Shown here in pieces: positions 1 through 8,814 of a stretch of 64,000 nucleotides of DNA. A program made the translations under genes and the position numbers. The notes under the pieces are model-generated. The model ran no database searches. It was not told the DNA's origin and was given only the letters and a program-made list of their open reading frames with translations. The DNA is from Mycolicibacter heraklionensis (GTDB lineage: Bacteria > Actinomycetota > Actinomycetes > Mycobacteriales > Mycobacteriaceae): assembly GCA_001673575.1 (NCBI GenBank), contig LZME01000037.1, positions 1 through 64,000 on the forward strand, in the 5' to 3' direction. The number at the start of each line of letters is the position of its first letter. Position 1 is the first letter of the stretch.

Positions 1-228
1 CCCACCGGGGACCTGCCGACACCCAAACCACGCGTCGATGACCGCTGTGGTGATCGGACCGCGATGATGCCCCGCCGCCGGCGCACCCGCGCCCAACACC
101 GCGCGGCCCGCATCGCCACCGAACGCAACCAGAACCGCAAAGCCCGCCAAGCCCGACACGCTGCATTCGACGCCGTCTGGTTCCCCAAAGCCACCGCCGC
201 CGCAGACGACGACCCACCACCCTTCTAA
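1..228 (+). CDS. C-terminal fragment of 13E12-type HNH endonuclease family protein
   Basis: Seventy-five codons of a gene that enters from the left edge, ending at TAA 226-228. The visible tail carries MMPRRRRTRAQHRAAR and then an Arg/Ala/Gln-rich helix and an acidic, proline-rich end. This resembles the C-terminus that follows the HNH domain in mycobacterial 13E12 repeat proteins (DUF222 plus HNH). These are multicopy genes thought to behave like selfish or repetitive elements. The catalytic HNH part lies outside the window, so the assignment rests on the tail alone. Confidence 0.6.
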   Translation, partial: PTGDLPTPKPRVDDRCGDRTAMMPRRRRTRAQHRAARIATERNQNRKARQARHAAFDAVWFPKATAAADDDPPPF

Positions 229-242
229 CGGCGCATAGCCTA

Positions 243-270
243 TTGACACTTTGACACAAAAAACTATTCT
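243..270 (+). promoter_or_regulatory. Sigma70-like promoter of the MpaB-family gene
   Basis: A consensus -35 TTGACA (243-248), 16 bp, then TATTCT (265-270) as -10. The start codon follows at 300. A second TTGACAC begins at 251, giving an 8-bp direct repeat of the -35 region. The stretch is conspicuously AT-rich against its surroundings. Confidence 0.7.
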
Positions 271-279
271 TTGTGTCAA
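251..279. promoter_or_regulatory. Perfect 10-bp inverted repeat, probable TetR operator
   Basis: TTGACACAAA (251-260) and TTTGTGTCAA (270-279) are exact reverse complements with a 9-nt spacer. The dyad covers the spacer and -10 of the promoter at 243-270, so a bound dimer would block transcription of the oxygenase and of the TetR gene behind it. That the TetR encoded at 1261 is the ligand is an inference from position. Confidence 0.75.
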
Positions 280-299
280 GTGAGCCGAGGAGGCCTGAG

Positions 300-1253
300 A
301 TGACGGCAGTGATCAATCGCGTCACCAGCATCGACCCTGCCGCTCGGGTTCGGCCCGAGGTGATGGCCCAATTTCGTCGGCACTCCGGCAGCGTGCTGTC
401 GGGCCTGTTCGGCGCCGCGGCATTCGACGAGGTGGCGTTGGTACCGGTGGCCGCCGCGGTGGACAAGACCGGGCGTTTCGAGCGCAACTTCACCGACCGC
501 GCCATCCGCAGCGGATTCTCTGCGCTGCTTGCCATCTGGGGAGACGCCGAGGACCGCGCCGCCGAAGGCGAACGCCTCAAGCGGATGCACCGCGACGTGC
601 ACGGCCACGGCAAAGGGGACTTCGCCGAGGTGCGCTACAGCGCGCTGAATCCACGCCTGTGGAACTGGATTGCCGTCAGCGGCATGTTCGTGACCCTCAA
701 TTCGTTCACCCCGGTCACCGGAATCAAATGGAATGACGCCGAGCAGGAGGCGGCCTACCAGCAACTGGTCGAGGCATTCCGCGCGCTCGAGCTGCCCGGC
801 AAGGCCGGCAAGTTCCCTGCGACCTACGCCGAGGCCGTCGAATACTACGACCAGATGGTGCAGACCGACCTGGCGGCCAACCCGTTCTTGGATCGGGTCA
901 CCGCGGGCCTGGGCAAGCTGCCGCTGCCGTCGGCGCTGCCCGCCCCGGTACGGGCCGCAGCGGGGCCATTGTGGTCGGTCGTCAGCGCGGGGGCCGGCCG
1001 CGTGGTGAAGATCTGTTCGTTCGGGATCATGCATCCCGGGGTTCGGGAGCTGACCGGCTTCCGGTGGCAACCGCACCACGACGTCGAATTCAACTTCTAC
1101 ACCCAGCTGTTGCAGATGGCGTGGCGGGTTTTGCCTGATCGGGTGGTGCTCGTGCCGCTGGCCTACAACAGGTTGCAGTACGAGAAGCTGGTGAAGATGC
1201 ACCGCTCGGTCGCACTGGATTCCTTTGCACCACCCGGCTGCCCGATGGGATGA
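300..1253 (+). CDS. Oxygenase MpaB family (DUF2236) protein
   Basis: A 317-residue protein of the DUF2236 / MpaB / rubber-oxygenase catalytic family, heme-dependent oxygenases or their relatives. The family core is visible as RMHRDVHGHG near residues 95-104, followed by a RYSALNPRLWNWIAVSGMF-type segment where the family normally reads H-x(n)-ALDPELxxWVH. The start at ATG 300 is chosen because GAGGAGG (287-293) sits 6 nt upstream; an in-frame GTG at 273 lies inside the operator and is less likely. It is followed closely by a TetR gene and preceded by a promoter/operator pair, which suggests a small self-contained inducible unit. The substrate is unknown. Confidence 0.8.
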   Translation: MTAVINRVTSIDPAARVRPEVMAQFRRHSGSVLSGLFGAAAFDEVALVPVAAAVDKTGRFERNFTDRAIRSGFSALLAIWGDAEDRAAEGERLKRMHRDVHGHGKGDFAEVRYSALNPRLWNWIAVSGMFVTLNSFTPVTGIKWNDAEQEAAYQQLVEAFRALELPGKAGKFPATYAEAVEYYDQMVQTDLAANPFLDRVTAGLGKLPLPSALPAPVRAAAGPLWSVVSAGAGRVVKICSFGIMHPGVRELTGFRWQPHHDVEFNFYTQLLQMAWRVLPDRVVLVPLAYNRLQYEKLVKMHRSVALDSFAPPGCPMG

Positions 1254-1260
1254 CACACTG

Positions 1261-1854
1261 GTGCCGATGACATCGCGACGCAGTACCGCGAGCCCAGCCG
1301 AGCAGGAGGCGGCCATCCTCAAAGCTGCCGCCGAGGAAGTCGGGCTGGTCGGTGTGGGCCGCGCCAGCCTTGATGTCATCGCCCGCCAGGCGGGGGTCAG
1401 CCGCAGTACCTTGTACCGGCGCTTCCCGACTCGCGACGCATTGATCACCGAGCTCGGCCGCCGAGCCTTCGACAACGCGATGCTTCAGCTGCGCACCGTT
1501 GCGGTGGACTCTGGGCCGAAGAACGCTGCGGTCGCGGCGTTTCGCGCCGGATTGCGGCTGCTGACCACCGATCCGGTCGTGCGAAAGCTGCTCCGGCTTG
1601 ACGCCGGTGTACCGATGATGGCCGGGATGTACCAGGAGGCCGAAGCATTCCTGGACAGCGCGTCGAGCGCGATGGCCAAGGCGCTGCGCGCCGCCGGTGC
1701 CACCATGCCCGATGCGGACTTGGTGGCCGCCGCCGAATTGCATGTGCGCCTGGCTGCGTCGATCGCCCAGGTGTCGACGTCGGTGCTCGACCCGGCCGAC
1801 GACCAGGCGGTCAGCGCTTACGCGAATAAGTATCTGGCGCCACTGGTCTGGTAG
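1261..1854 (+). CDS. TetR/AcrR family transcriptional regulator
   Basis: A 197-residue TetR-family repressor. The N-terminal helix-turn-helix is clear at about residues 37-60 (LDVIARQAGVSRSTLYRRF, then PTRDALI). The C-terminal ligand domain is typical in size but not informative. The start may be GTG 1261 or ATG 1267; no strong ribosome binding site decides between them. It lies 7 bp downstream of the oxygenase gene and is probably co-transcribed from the promoter at 243, making autoregulation through the 251-279 dyad likely. Its last 44 bp overlap the convergent MFS gene. Confidence 0.85.
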   Translation: MPMTSRRSTASPAEQEAAILKAAAEEVGLVGVGRASLDVIARQAGVSRSTLYRRFPTRDALITELGRRAFDNAMLQLRTVAVDSGPKNAAVAAFRAGLRLLTTDPVVRKLLRLDAGVPMMAGMYQEAEAFLDSASSAMAKALRAAGATMPDADLVAAAELHVRLAASIAQVSTSVLDPADDQAVSAYANKYLAPLVW

Positions 1855-3160
1855 CCGCTGGGGCGGAACCGAGCCGGAGCACAACGGCGGCCGAGGCCAG
1901 CGAGAATGCCCCGACCACCCACAGCGCGCCCTTGCCGTCGCCGGTCAGATCGGTCAGCCAACCCGTGACGTAGGGACCACCGAAACCGCTGATGTTGCCC
2001 AGCGAGTTGATCAAGGCGATGCCACCGGCTGCCGCGGTCCCGGTGAGAAACGTCGAGGGCAGCGCCCAGAAAACCGGCATGGCGCACATGATCGAGCACG
2101 TCGTCACGGTGATCGCGACCATCGCCAGATATGGGTTGGACATATACAGCGCCGCCGGAATGCTGATCCCGCCGGCGATCGCGGGGATCGCCACATGCCA
2201 GACACGCTCGCCCGTCCGGTCGGCGTGGCGCGCCCAGGGCACCATCACGACCGCGGCGATGGCGTAGGGAATGGCGGTCACCAGACCGCGCCCGATGATG
2301 CTCAGGTGGCTGCCGTACTGCTGCTGAAACCCCGAGATGATGGTCGGCAGGAAAAATCCAACGGCGTACAGCCCGTAGACGATCCCGAAATAGATGAACG
2401 CCAGGGCCAGGATCCTGGGGTGGCTGAGCGCCTTGCGCAGCGGCCAGTGCTGACCGGCCTCGGCTGCCGCACGCTCGTCGGCCAAGGTGGATTCCAGCCA
2501 CTGCCGCTCGTCGGCGTCGAGCCAGTCGGCTTGAGTGGGGCGATCGGTCAGGTAGAGCCAGCACACGAACGCCAGCGCAATGGCCGGCACGCCCTCGACA
2601 AGGAACATGAACCGCCACCCGGCCAGGCCGAAAACACCGTGGCCCCAGTCGATGACGAGCGCAGACAGGGTGGCGCCGATGGCCGTCGACACCGGCACCG
2701 ACATCATGAACAGCGAGACCGCCCGGGATCGGTGCTTCTCCGGGAACCAGAACGTGAGGTAAAGGATGATGCCCGGAAAGAAGCCGGCTTCGGCCACACC
2801 CAGCAGGAACCGCAGCGCGACGAGCGTCGCGGCGTTGGGCACGAAAGCGATTGCGGTGCTGACGATTCCCCAGGTCAACATGATGCGGGCCAGCCAGCGT
2901 CGGCCACCGAACTTATGCAGCGCGATGTTGCTGGGTATCTCCAGCAACAGGTAGCCGAAGAAGAAGATCCCCGACGCGAACCCGAACGTGGTGGCGGTCA
3001 GGCCGAGGTCGGCGTTCATGCCGTTGGGCCCGGCGAAGCCGATATTGACTCGGTCCAGGTAGTTGACGAAGAACAGCAGCGCCAGGAACGGGATGAGCCG
3101 ACGAGAGACTTTCGCCAGCGTCACCCTGCCCAGCGCAGCCGCGGCGGGGTCAGGGTTCAT
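1811..3160 (-). CDS. MFS transporter, anion:cation symporter type
   Basis: A 449-residue major facilitator with about 12 hydrophobic segments. NYLDRVNIGFA near the N-terminus and FGGRRWLARIMLTWGIVS in the 2-3 loop region are characteristic of the anion:cation symporter branch (tartrate, phthalate, glucarate and similar carboxylate importers). It is the last gene of a minus-strand run behind glpX and fum, starting 16 bp after the fumarase stop. Association with fumarase hints at a dicarboxylate substrate, but this is inference. Its 3' end overlaps the convergent TetR gene by 44 bp. Confidence 0.85.
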   Translation of the reverse strand: MNPDPAAAALGRVTLAKVSRRLIPFLALLFFVNYLDRVNIGFAGPNGMNADLGLTATTFGFASGIFFFGYLLLEIPSNIALHKFGGRRWLARIMLTWGIVSTAIAFVPNAATLVALRFLLGVAEAGFFPGIILYLTFWFPEKHRSRAVSLFMMSVPVSTAIGATLSALVIDWGHGVFGLAGWRFMFLVEGVPAIALAFVCWLYLTDRPTQADWLDADERQWLESTLADERAAAEAGQHWPLRKALSHPRILALAFIYFGIVYGLYAVGFFLPTIISGFQQQYGSHLSIIGRGLVTAIPYAIAAVVMVPWARHADRTGERVWHVAIPAIAGGISIPAALYMSNPYLAMVAITVTTCSIMCAMPVFWALPSTFLTGTAAAGGIALINSLGNISGFGGPYVTGWLTDLTGDGKGALWVVGAFSLASAAVVLRLGSAPAATRPVAPDTYSRKR

Positions 3161-3176
3161 CCGCGGCCTAGGCGGA

Positions 3177-4571
3177 TTAGTCCTTCACCTTGGCCATGGC
3201 CAGCACGTCGAGGCGCTTGTCCAGCTCGGCCTCCGACAGGTTGTCGCCGATCAGGCCGCGGTCGATCACGGTCTGACGAATGGTCTTGCGCTCCTTGAGG
3301 GCCTGCTTGGCCACCGCGGCGGCCTCCTCGTAGCCGATCGCGGAGTTCAGCGGCGTCACGATCGACGGGCTGGACTCCGCCAGCTCACGCAGGTGCTCCT
3401 CATTGGCGACCAGCCCGACGATGCAGCGCTCGGCGAACAGGCGCGAGACGTTGGACAGCAGCGTGAAGGACTCCAGCATGTTGCGGGCCATCATCGGGAT
3501 GTAGACATTGAGCTCGAAGGCACCGTTGCCGCCGCCCCAGGCGATCGCCGCGTCGTTGCCAATCACCTGCGCCGCCACCTGGGTGACCGCTTCGGGCAGA
3601 ACGGGGTTCACCTTGCCCGGCATGATCGAGCTGCCTGGCTGCAGGTCCGGCAGCTGAATCTCGGCCAGGCCGGTCAGCGGCCCCGACCCCATCCAGCGGA
3701 TGTCGTTGGCGATCTTGGTCAGCGACACCGCGATGGTGCGCAGCGCACCGGATGCCTCAACCAGGCCGTCGCGCGCCGCCTGGGCCTCGAACGAGTTCGC
3801 GGCGGTACGCAGCTCGGTGATCCCGGTCTCGGCGACCAGCACCTCGACTACCTTGGCGCCGAAACCGTCCGGGGCGTTCAGCCCGGTGCCGACGGCGGTG
3901 CCGCCAATGGCCAGCTCACCCAGGCGGGGCAGGGTGGCCTGCACACGTTCGATGCCGGCGGCGATCTGGCGGGCATAGCCGGAGAACTCCTGCCCCAGGG
4001 TGACCGGGACGGCGTCCATCAGGTGGGTGCGGCCCGACTTCACCACGGTGCGCCACTCGACGGCCTTGGCGGCCAGCGCGTCGTGCAGCACCTGCAGCGA
4101 CGGAATCAGGTGGCGCACTGCGGCTTCGGTGGCCGCGATGTGGGTGGCGGTCGGGAAGGTGTCGTTGGACGACTGCGACATGTTCACGTCGTCGTTGGGG
4201 TGCACCGTGACGCCATTGGCGGCGGCGATCGAGGCGATCACCTCATTGGTGTTCATGTTCGAGCTGGTGCCCGAGCCGGTCTGGAACACGTCGATGGGGA
4301 ACTGGTCGTCGTGCTTACCGTCGGCGATCTCGGCGGCGGCGGCCTTGATGGCGGCGGCCTTCTCCGGGGCCAGCAGACCCAGGTCGGCGTTCACCTGCGC
4401 ACACGCGCTCTTGAGCAGGCCGAGCGCCCGGATCTGGGTGCGCTCCAGGCCACGCCCGGAGATCGGGAAGTTCTCCACCGCGCGCTGGGTCTGGGCGCGC
4501 CACAACGCGGTCACCGGCACCCGGACCTCGCCCATGGTGTCGTGTTCGATGCGGTATTCGATCTCGCTCAT
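3177..4571 (-). CDS. fum: Class II fumarate hydratase
   Basis: A 464-residue iron-independent fumarase (fumarate + H2O to L-malate, TCA cycle, cytosolic homotetramer). The superfamily signature [11 protein letters not shown] is at residues 313-323, SGRTHLMDA with the catalytic-region His at about 183, and SSNMNTNEV near 103-111. Length and order match M. tuberculosis Rv1098c. It lies 25 bp downstream of glpX on the same strand, as in M. tuberculosis, so the pair is a conserved unit. Confidence 0.97.
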   Translation of the reverse strand: MSEIEYRIEHDTMGEVRVPVTALWRAQTQRAVENFPISGRGLERTQIRALGLLKSACAQVNADLGLLAPEKAAAIKAAAAEIADGKHDDQFPIDVFQTGSGTSSNMNTNEVIASIAAANGVTVHPNDDVNMSQSSNDTFPTATHIAATEAAVRHLIPSLQVLHDALAAKAVEWRTVVKSGRTHLMDAVPVTLGQEFSGYARQIAAGIERVQATLPRLGELAIGGTAVGTGLNAPDGFGAKVVEVLVAETGITELRTAANSFEAQAARDGLVEASGALRTIAVSLTKIANDIRWMGSGPLTGLAEIQLPDLQPGSSIMPGKVNPVLPEAVTQVAAQVIGNDAAIAWGGGNGAFELNVYIPMMARNMLESFTLLSNVSRLFAERCIVGLVANEEHLRELAESSPSIVTPLNSAIGYEEAAAVAKQALKERKTIRQTVIDRGLIGDNLSEAELDKRLDVLAMAKVKD

Positions 4572-4596
4572 AGCTTTTCCGGTCCTCGCTTGACGG

Positions 4597-5637
4597 TTAG
4601 GGCAGGGGGTAGGCGGCGTGGGAGTCGCCGGTGAAGTCGACGGCCGAGTACTCGTTGAGCTTCGACAGCCGGTGGTAGGCCTCGATCATCCGGACGGTGC
4701 CGGACTTGGAGCGCATCACGATCGACTGGGTGGTGCAGCCGCCGGGGTAGTAGCGAACACCCTTGAGCAGGTCGCCGTCGGTGACGCCGGTGGCGCAGAA
4801 GAACACGTTCTCACCGGAGACCAGGTCCTCGGTGGTCAGCACCGCATCCAGGTCGTAGCCCGCGTCGAGGGCCTTCTGCCGCTCGGCGTCATCGGTGGGC
4901 GCCAGCTGGGCCTGGATCGCTCCGCCCATACAGCGGATCGCGGCCGCGGCGATGATGCCCTCGGGGGTGCCGCCGATCCCGGCGAGCATGTCGGTGCCCG
5001 AGTTGGGCCGGCACGCCGAGATGGCGCCGGCCACGTCGCCGTCGGTGATCAGTCGGATGCGGGCGCCGGTGGCCCGTGCGTCGGCGATGAGCTGGGCGTG
5101 CCGGGGCCGGTCCAGGATGCAGACCGTCATGTCCCGGGCGGACAGGCCCTTGACCTTGGCGACCGCGGCGATGTTGTCCGCGATCGGCTTGGTGATGTCG
5201 AGTACGTCGGCAGCCTCCGGGCCGACGGCGATCTTGTTCATGTAGAACACCGCCGACGGGTCGAACATCGCGCCGCGCTCGGCCACCGCCAGCACCGAGA
5301 TGGCGTTGGGCATGCCCTTGCTCATCAAGGTGGTGCCGTCGACCGGGTCGACGGCGAAGTCGCAGTCGGGGCCGTCGCCGTTGCCCACTTCTTCGCCGTT
5401 GTAGAGCATCGGCGCGTGGTCTTTCTCGCCCTCGCCGATCACCACCACGCCACGCATGGAAACCGAGTTCACCAGTTCACGCATCGCGTCGACGGCCGCG
5501 CCGTCGCCGCCTTCCTTGTCGCCGCGGCCCACCCAGCGGCCGGATGCCATGGCACCGGCCTCGGTCACCCGCACCAGCTCCAAGGCCAGGTTGCGGTCTG
5601 GGGCTTCGCGTCGCGTGGGTCCCGTCATGCCAGTCAC
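4597..5637 (-). CDS. glpX: Class II fructose-1,6-bisphosphatase
   Basis: About 346 residues, GlpX type, which removes phosphate from fructose-1,6-bisphosphate in gluconeogenesis. The metal-binding motifs GEGEKD (about 68-73) and DPVDGTT (about 97-103) are intact. The start is GTG 5637 or ATG 5628; both are in frame just before [12 protein letters not shown], where the M. tuberculosis orthologue Rv1099c also becomes conserved. It opens a minus-strand unit with fum and the MFS gene. The divergent DUF4245 gene starts at 5694. Confidence 0.95.
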   Translation of the reverse strand: MTGMTGPTRREAPDRNLALELVRVTEAGAMASGRWVGRGDKEGGDGAAVDAMRELVNSVSMRGVVVIGEGEKDHAPMLYNGEEVGNGDGPDCDFAVDPVDGTTLMSKGMPNAISVLAVAERGAMFDPSAVFYMNKIAVGPEAADVLDITKPIADNIAAVAKVKGLSARDMTVCILDRPRHAQLIADARATGARIRLITDGDVAGAISACRPNSGTDMLAGIGGTPEGIIAAAAIRCMGGAIQAQLAPTDDAERQKALDAGYDLDAVLTTEDLVSGENVFFCATGVTDGDLLKGVRYYPGGCTTQSIVMRSKSGTVRMIEAYHRLSKLNEYSAVDFTGDSHAAYPLP

Positions 5638-5693
5638 GGCTGTTGATTCTCCCAGAACCAGATCAGCACTAGCGAGCTGGGATACTGGCGTCC

Positions 5694-6323
5694 GTGACCA
5701 CAGAGCCCCAACCGGCACCCAAGCCTGCCAAACCACGCATATTGCAGGACTGGCGCGACATGTTCTGGTCGCTGGTGCCGCTGGTCTTGGCCTGCGTCGC
5801 GCTGGCTGGTCTGGCCGGGACGTGCGCGTTTCGGCCGGGTGGCATCACCGCCGGGCCGGTGCCGTCCTATGACGCCGCTGCCGCGCTGAAGGCCGATGCG
5901 CAGGCTTTGGGGTTCCCGGTCCGCCTGCCGCAGCTGCCGGAGGGCTGGCAGCCCAACTCCGGCACCCGCGGCAGCATCACCGACGGGCGCAGCGACACTA
6001 AAGGCCAGCGGTTGCGGGCGGTCACCTCGCGGGTGGGCTACGTCAGCCCGACCGGGATGTATGTCAGCTTGACCCAGAGCAACGCCGACGAGGTCCCGCT
6101 GGTCGCCTCCATCAGCCCCGGACTACACCCGACCGGGACCGAGGACGTCGACGGTACCCGCTGGGTGGTGTATCAGGGCGACGGCGATCCGGTGTGGACC
6201 ACCCGGTTGGCTGGACAGGCCGGGGCGGCCCAGCTGGCGATCTCCGGCGCGGGCGGCCCCGAGCTGTTCCGGACCATGGCGGCGGGCGTGCAATCGCAGC
6301 CGCCGCTGCCGGCGAGCCGGTAG
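5694..6323 (+). CDS. DUF4245 membrane-anchored protein
   Basis: A 209-residue protein matching the Rv1100 family (DUF4245) by position and content. A basic, proline-rich N-terminus is followed by one transmembrane segment at about residues 24-45, then an extracytoplasmic domain of about 160 residues rich in Gly and beta-type segments. GTG 5694 is the only sensible start. The function is unknown; the conserved place beside glpX/fum in mycobacteria is noted but does not define a role. Confidence 0.85.
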   Translation: MTTEPQPAPKPAKPRILQDWRDMFWSLVPLVLACVALAGLAGTCAFRPGGITAGPVPSYDAAAALKADAQALGFPVRLPQLPEGWQPNSGTRGSITDGRSDTKGQRLRAVTSRVGYVSPTGMYVSLTQSNADEVPLVASISPGLHPTGTEDVDGTRWVVYQGDGDPVWTTRLAGQAGAAQLAISGAGGPELFRTMAAGVQSQPPLPASR

Positions 6324-6437
6324 CTAACTGTCTGAGATCGCCACGCCGGTTCAGCTTCGCCTCTCCTCCGTCGAGGCTCGCTAACCGTCTGAGATCGCCA
6401 CGCCGGTTCAGCTTCGCCTCTCCTCCGTCGAGGCTCG
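6324..6437. repeat. Two tandem copies of a 57-bp repeat, with the first bases of a third
   Basis: Units 6324-6380 and 6381-6437 are identical except for one C/T difference at the sixth base (CTAACTGTC against CTAACCGTC). The third begins at 6438 (CTAACCGTC) and then runs into the coding sequence of the AI-2E gene. Each unit is 19 codons long and carries CTA at its left edge, which reads as a TAG stop on the minus strand in the frame of that gene. It has the appearance of a VNTR created by tandem duplication at a gene end. Confidence 0.9.
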
Positions 6438-7526
6438 CTAACCGTCGGCGAGCACCTCCTCGCTGGTCTCCTCACTGGAGAACGCCGCCAGATAGACGTC
6501 GATGGTGGTGACGATGATGATCATCAGCACCGGACCGATCACGATGCCCCAGAAGCCGAACATGGCGATCCCGGCGAACACGGCCAGCAGCATCAGCGCG
6601 GAATTGAGTCGGGCGTCGCGCGGCACCAGCACCGGGCGCAGGAAGTTGTCGATGTTGGTCACCACGATCAGGTGGAAGAAGAACACGAACAATCCGCCGA
6701 TGACGTTGCCGAACAGCGCCATGCCGATGCCGAACGGCATGGTCACGATGCCCCCACCGAGGGGAATGACCGACAGCGCGGTCAGCACGATCGCGAAGAT
6801 GAAGAACGCCTGGTGGAATCCGCCGATGTAGATGGAGGCGGCTCCGGCGACTCCCTGGCAGAACGCGATGACGAACTGGCCGCCGACGGTGCCGCGCACC
6901 ATTGAGCCCATCTTGGCCAGGTACAGATCGGTCACCTCGGCGCCGAGCGGGTTGAGCCGCCGGATCAGGGTATGCAGTTCCTCGCGGTGGGTCAGCAGCG
7001 CCAGGAACACGTACAAGAAGATGATCGCCGAGGTGATCGCGCCGACCACCCCGCCGACGGCGCCCTGCAACACGTGCAGCAGCATCTCGCCGCCCTTCTG
7101 CGCCACATTGACCATCGCGCCGCGCAGCGACTCCATGGTCAGCTCGACGTGCACGAACGGCACCTTGGCCAGCGCGGTGTTGATGAACTTGAGCACCTTG
7201 TCGCCCAGGGCGTTGGGGTCGGTGGCCTGCACCCATTCGGCGACCTCGCCGACGGTGCGGGAGATCTGCACGACGGCCAGAAAGCCCGACAACCCGACCG
7301 GGACGATGACGGCGACCAGGGCCGCCAGCAGGGTCCCGGTGGCTGCCAGCCCGGTAGACACCTTCCGGTTGAGCAGCCGGAACAACGGGTTGAACAGGTA
7401 GGCGCCGACTGCGGCCACCACGATCAGCACGAAGTAGGTGCGCAGGAAATAGGCGCCGAACATCAGCGCGATCACGGTGAAAACCGCCAGCGCCCGTCGT
7501 TGGGTCGGAGTGAATTCGTGGTTCAT
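6438..7526 (-). CDS. AI-2E family transporter (Rv1101c-like)
   Basis: A 362-residue polytopic membrane protein of the AI-2E / PerM (DUF20) family, with about eight hydrophobic segments and the cytoplasm-facing central amphipathic region usual for the family. The conserved PLGGGIVTMPFGIGMALFG segment is in the second half. In mycobacteria the substrate is not established; the family name comes from E. coli TqsA. ATG 7526 overlaps the stop of the upstream epimerase gene by 4 bp (ATGA), indicating translational coupling. The stop codon is the TAG supplied by the 57-bp repeat unit edge. Confidence 0.9.
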   Translation of the reverse strand: MNHEFTPTQRRALAVFTVIALMFGAYFLRTYFVLIVVAAVGAYLFNPLFRLLNRKVSTGLAATGTLLAALVAVIVPVGLSGFLAVVQISRTVGEVAEWVQATDPNALGDKVLKFINTALAKVPFVHVELTMESLRGAMVNVAQKGGEMLLHVLQGAVGGVVGAITSAIIFLYVFLALLTHREELHTLIRRLNPLGAEVTDLYLAKMGSMVRGTVGGQFVIAFCQGVAGAASIYIGGFHQAFFIFAIVLTALSVIPLGGGIVTMPFGIGMALFGNVIGGLFVFFFHLIVVTNIDNFLRPVLVPRDARLNSALMLLAVFAGIAMFGFWGIVIGPVLMIIIVTTIDVYLAAFSSEETSEEVLADG

Positions 7527-8572
7527 GGGCGTGGGTCACTCCACTTGTCGGCGATGGCCTGCCACGGGTCGGCGAACCGCTTGTCGGTGCGGTAGTAGGG
7601 GGAGCGCCTCCGCAGTACGACGCGGGCCAGGGGAGCGACAGCCCGCAGCAGGTAGCGCTGTGCGCCGGCTCGGGCCGCCGTCTCGGCCAGCATTTCCGGC
7701 CAGGAGTGGTGCTGAAAGCGCAGTGCCTCTTGGGCGCGGCTCGTGTCCATCCAGTCGGTGTTGAACCAGTCCTCGTCGCGGTCGGGGTTGCCCGGCAGGC
7801 CGGCGGGCAGGCCGTTGACCAGCCCCATTGCGCCGGCCATGGCCGGCGCAATGGGGCCCTGGGACTGGCGGTGCGAGTCGTCGCCGCCGATCAGCAGGGT
7901 TTCCCCGACGACGGGCGCGGTGGTGGCGGCGACGAATGCGGAGGCGACGTCGCGCACATCGACGGTCTGCAGCCTGCCGTCGGCGGGGAGCAGCTGCTCG
8001 AAGTACAGGTTGTCGAGTTTCATGTAGGAGCTCGGGTCGACGGTGAGCACCCCGCCCAACCGCAGGATGACCCAGTCCAATGGCGAGGCGCGCACCAGTT
8101 GTTCGGCCTGCAGTTTGTGGTCGCCGTAGACGTCGGCGGGATTGGTGGGGGTGTCGGCGGTCAGCACGCCCGAGACGGTGTGGGGGTTGCGTGACCCGTA
8201 CACCGCAATGCTGGAGGCCTGCACGAAACGGGGCGGTTGAGATTGGGCGGCCGCTGCTGTCAGCAGGTGCCCGGTTGCCTCGACGTTGACGCGGCGCGCC
8301 AGGTCACGACGCATGTAGATGAACGGTGGAATCACTGCGGCCAGATGGATGATCGCGGCCGGCCGGACAGCGCCGACCAGAGCGTTGACGGCCACCGGAT
8401 CGGTCAGATCGGCGTAGCGCACCTGCACCGATGCCGGCAGTGCGGCGACCGCCTTGCGGTTGGCCGGGATGTCGAGGTCGGTCGCGACCACGGTACGGCC
8501 CTCGGCGGCCAACTGCCGCACCACCGCCGAACCGACCAGCCCGAACGCGCCAGTGACGAGCACTGTGTCCAT
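7523..8572 (-). CDS. NAD-dependent epimerase/dehydratase (extended SDR)
   Basis: A 349-residue extended short-chain dehydrogenase. The nucleotide-binding motif TGAFGLVG lies at residues 7-14, a Ser of the active site in QASSIAVYG, and YGDHK supplies the YxxxK pair. The C-terminal third (NTDWMDTSRAQEALRF and a basic tail) resembles nucleoside-diphosphate-sugar epimerase relatives. The substrate cannot be read from the sequence. It is coupled by ATGA to the AI-2E transporter gene. Confidence 0.85.
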   Translation of the reverse strand: MDTVLVTGAFGLVGSAVVRQLAAEGRTVVATDLDIPANRKAVAALPASVQVRYADLTDPVAVNALVGAVRPAAIIHLAAVIPPFIYMRRDLARRVNVEATGHLLTAAAAQSQPPRFVQASSIAVYGSRNPHTVSGVLTADTPTNPADVYGDHKLQAEQLVRASPLDWVILRLGGVLTVDPSSYMKLDNLYFEQLLPADGRLQTVDVRDVASAFVAATTAPVVGETLLIGGDDSHRQSQGPIAPAMAGAMGLVNGLPAGLPGNPDRDEDWFNTDWMDTSRAQEALRFQHHSWPEMLAETAARAGAQRYLLRAVAPLARVVLRRRSPYYRTDKRFADPWQAIADKWSDPRP

Positions 8573-8682
8573 GAGACCCCTCTATTGGAAAGTGTTCTCG
8601 CGATTTTGCAATACGTAGCTGGTCAGGATGGATAAGTCTATTCTTTTCCGGTCGGATGAAATTCCGGATCGGCGGCGTAGCG

Positions 8683-8799
8683 ATGAGCGCGACAATCACG
8701 TGCCGGACGTGCGGCAGGCAACCGCTGGGGGATGCGCGGTTCTGCCAGGCCTGTGGTTCGCCGGTCTCCACGATTATCGGGTCTGCGCAGGACCCGTGA
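8683..8799 (+). CDS. 38-residue zinc-ribbon miniprotein
   Basis: A small ORF from ATG 8683 to TGA 8797-8799. It contains CRTCGRQPLGDARFCQACG, a textbook zinc ribbon (CxxC, 10 residues, CxxC) of the kind found at the N-terminus of actinobacterial cyclase/AAA/LuxR proteins. It is in the same frame as the LuxR gene that starts at 8815, and only one TGA and four further codons separate the two. It may be a real small zinc protein translated with the regulator, or the detached N-terminal domain of a once longer regulator. Confidence 0.55.
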   Translation: MSATITCRTCGRQPLGDARFCQACGSPVSTIIGSAQDP

Positions 8800-8814
8800 G
8801 GTGAGGCGGGGATC

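Noticed and set aside
276..1475. Long minus-strand frame opposite the MpaB-type gene
   Set aside because: Antisense shadow; the plus strand has promoter, operator, RBS and a recognised domain.
3063..4634. Plus-strand frame opposite fumarase
   Set aside because: Gly/His/Arg-rich shadow of fum with no start signal.
5638..5736. N-terminal extension of GlpX to ATG 5736
   Set aside because: It would overlap the divergent DUF4245 start at 5694 and adds residues not found in the orthologue.
6324..6437. Tandem repeat considered as a CRISPR or MIRU element
   Set aside because: Units are head to tail with no unique spacers and only two copies; no cas genes. It does not match the MIRU sequence that I know.
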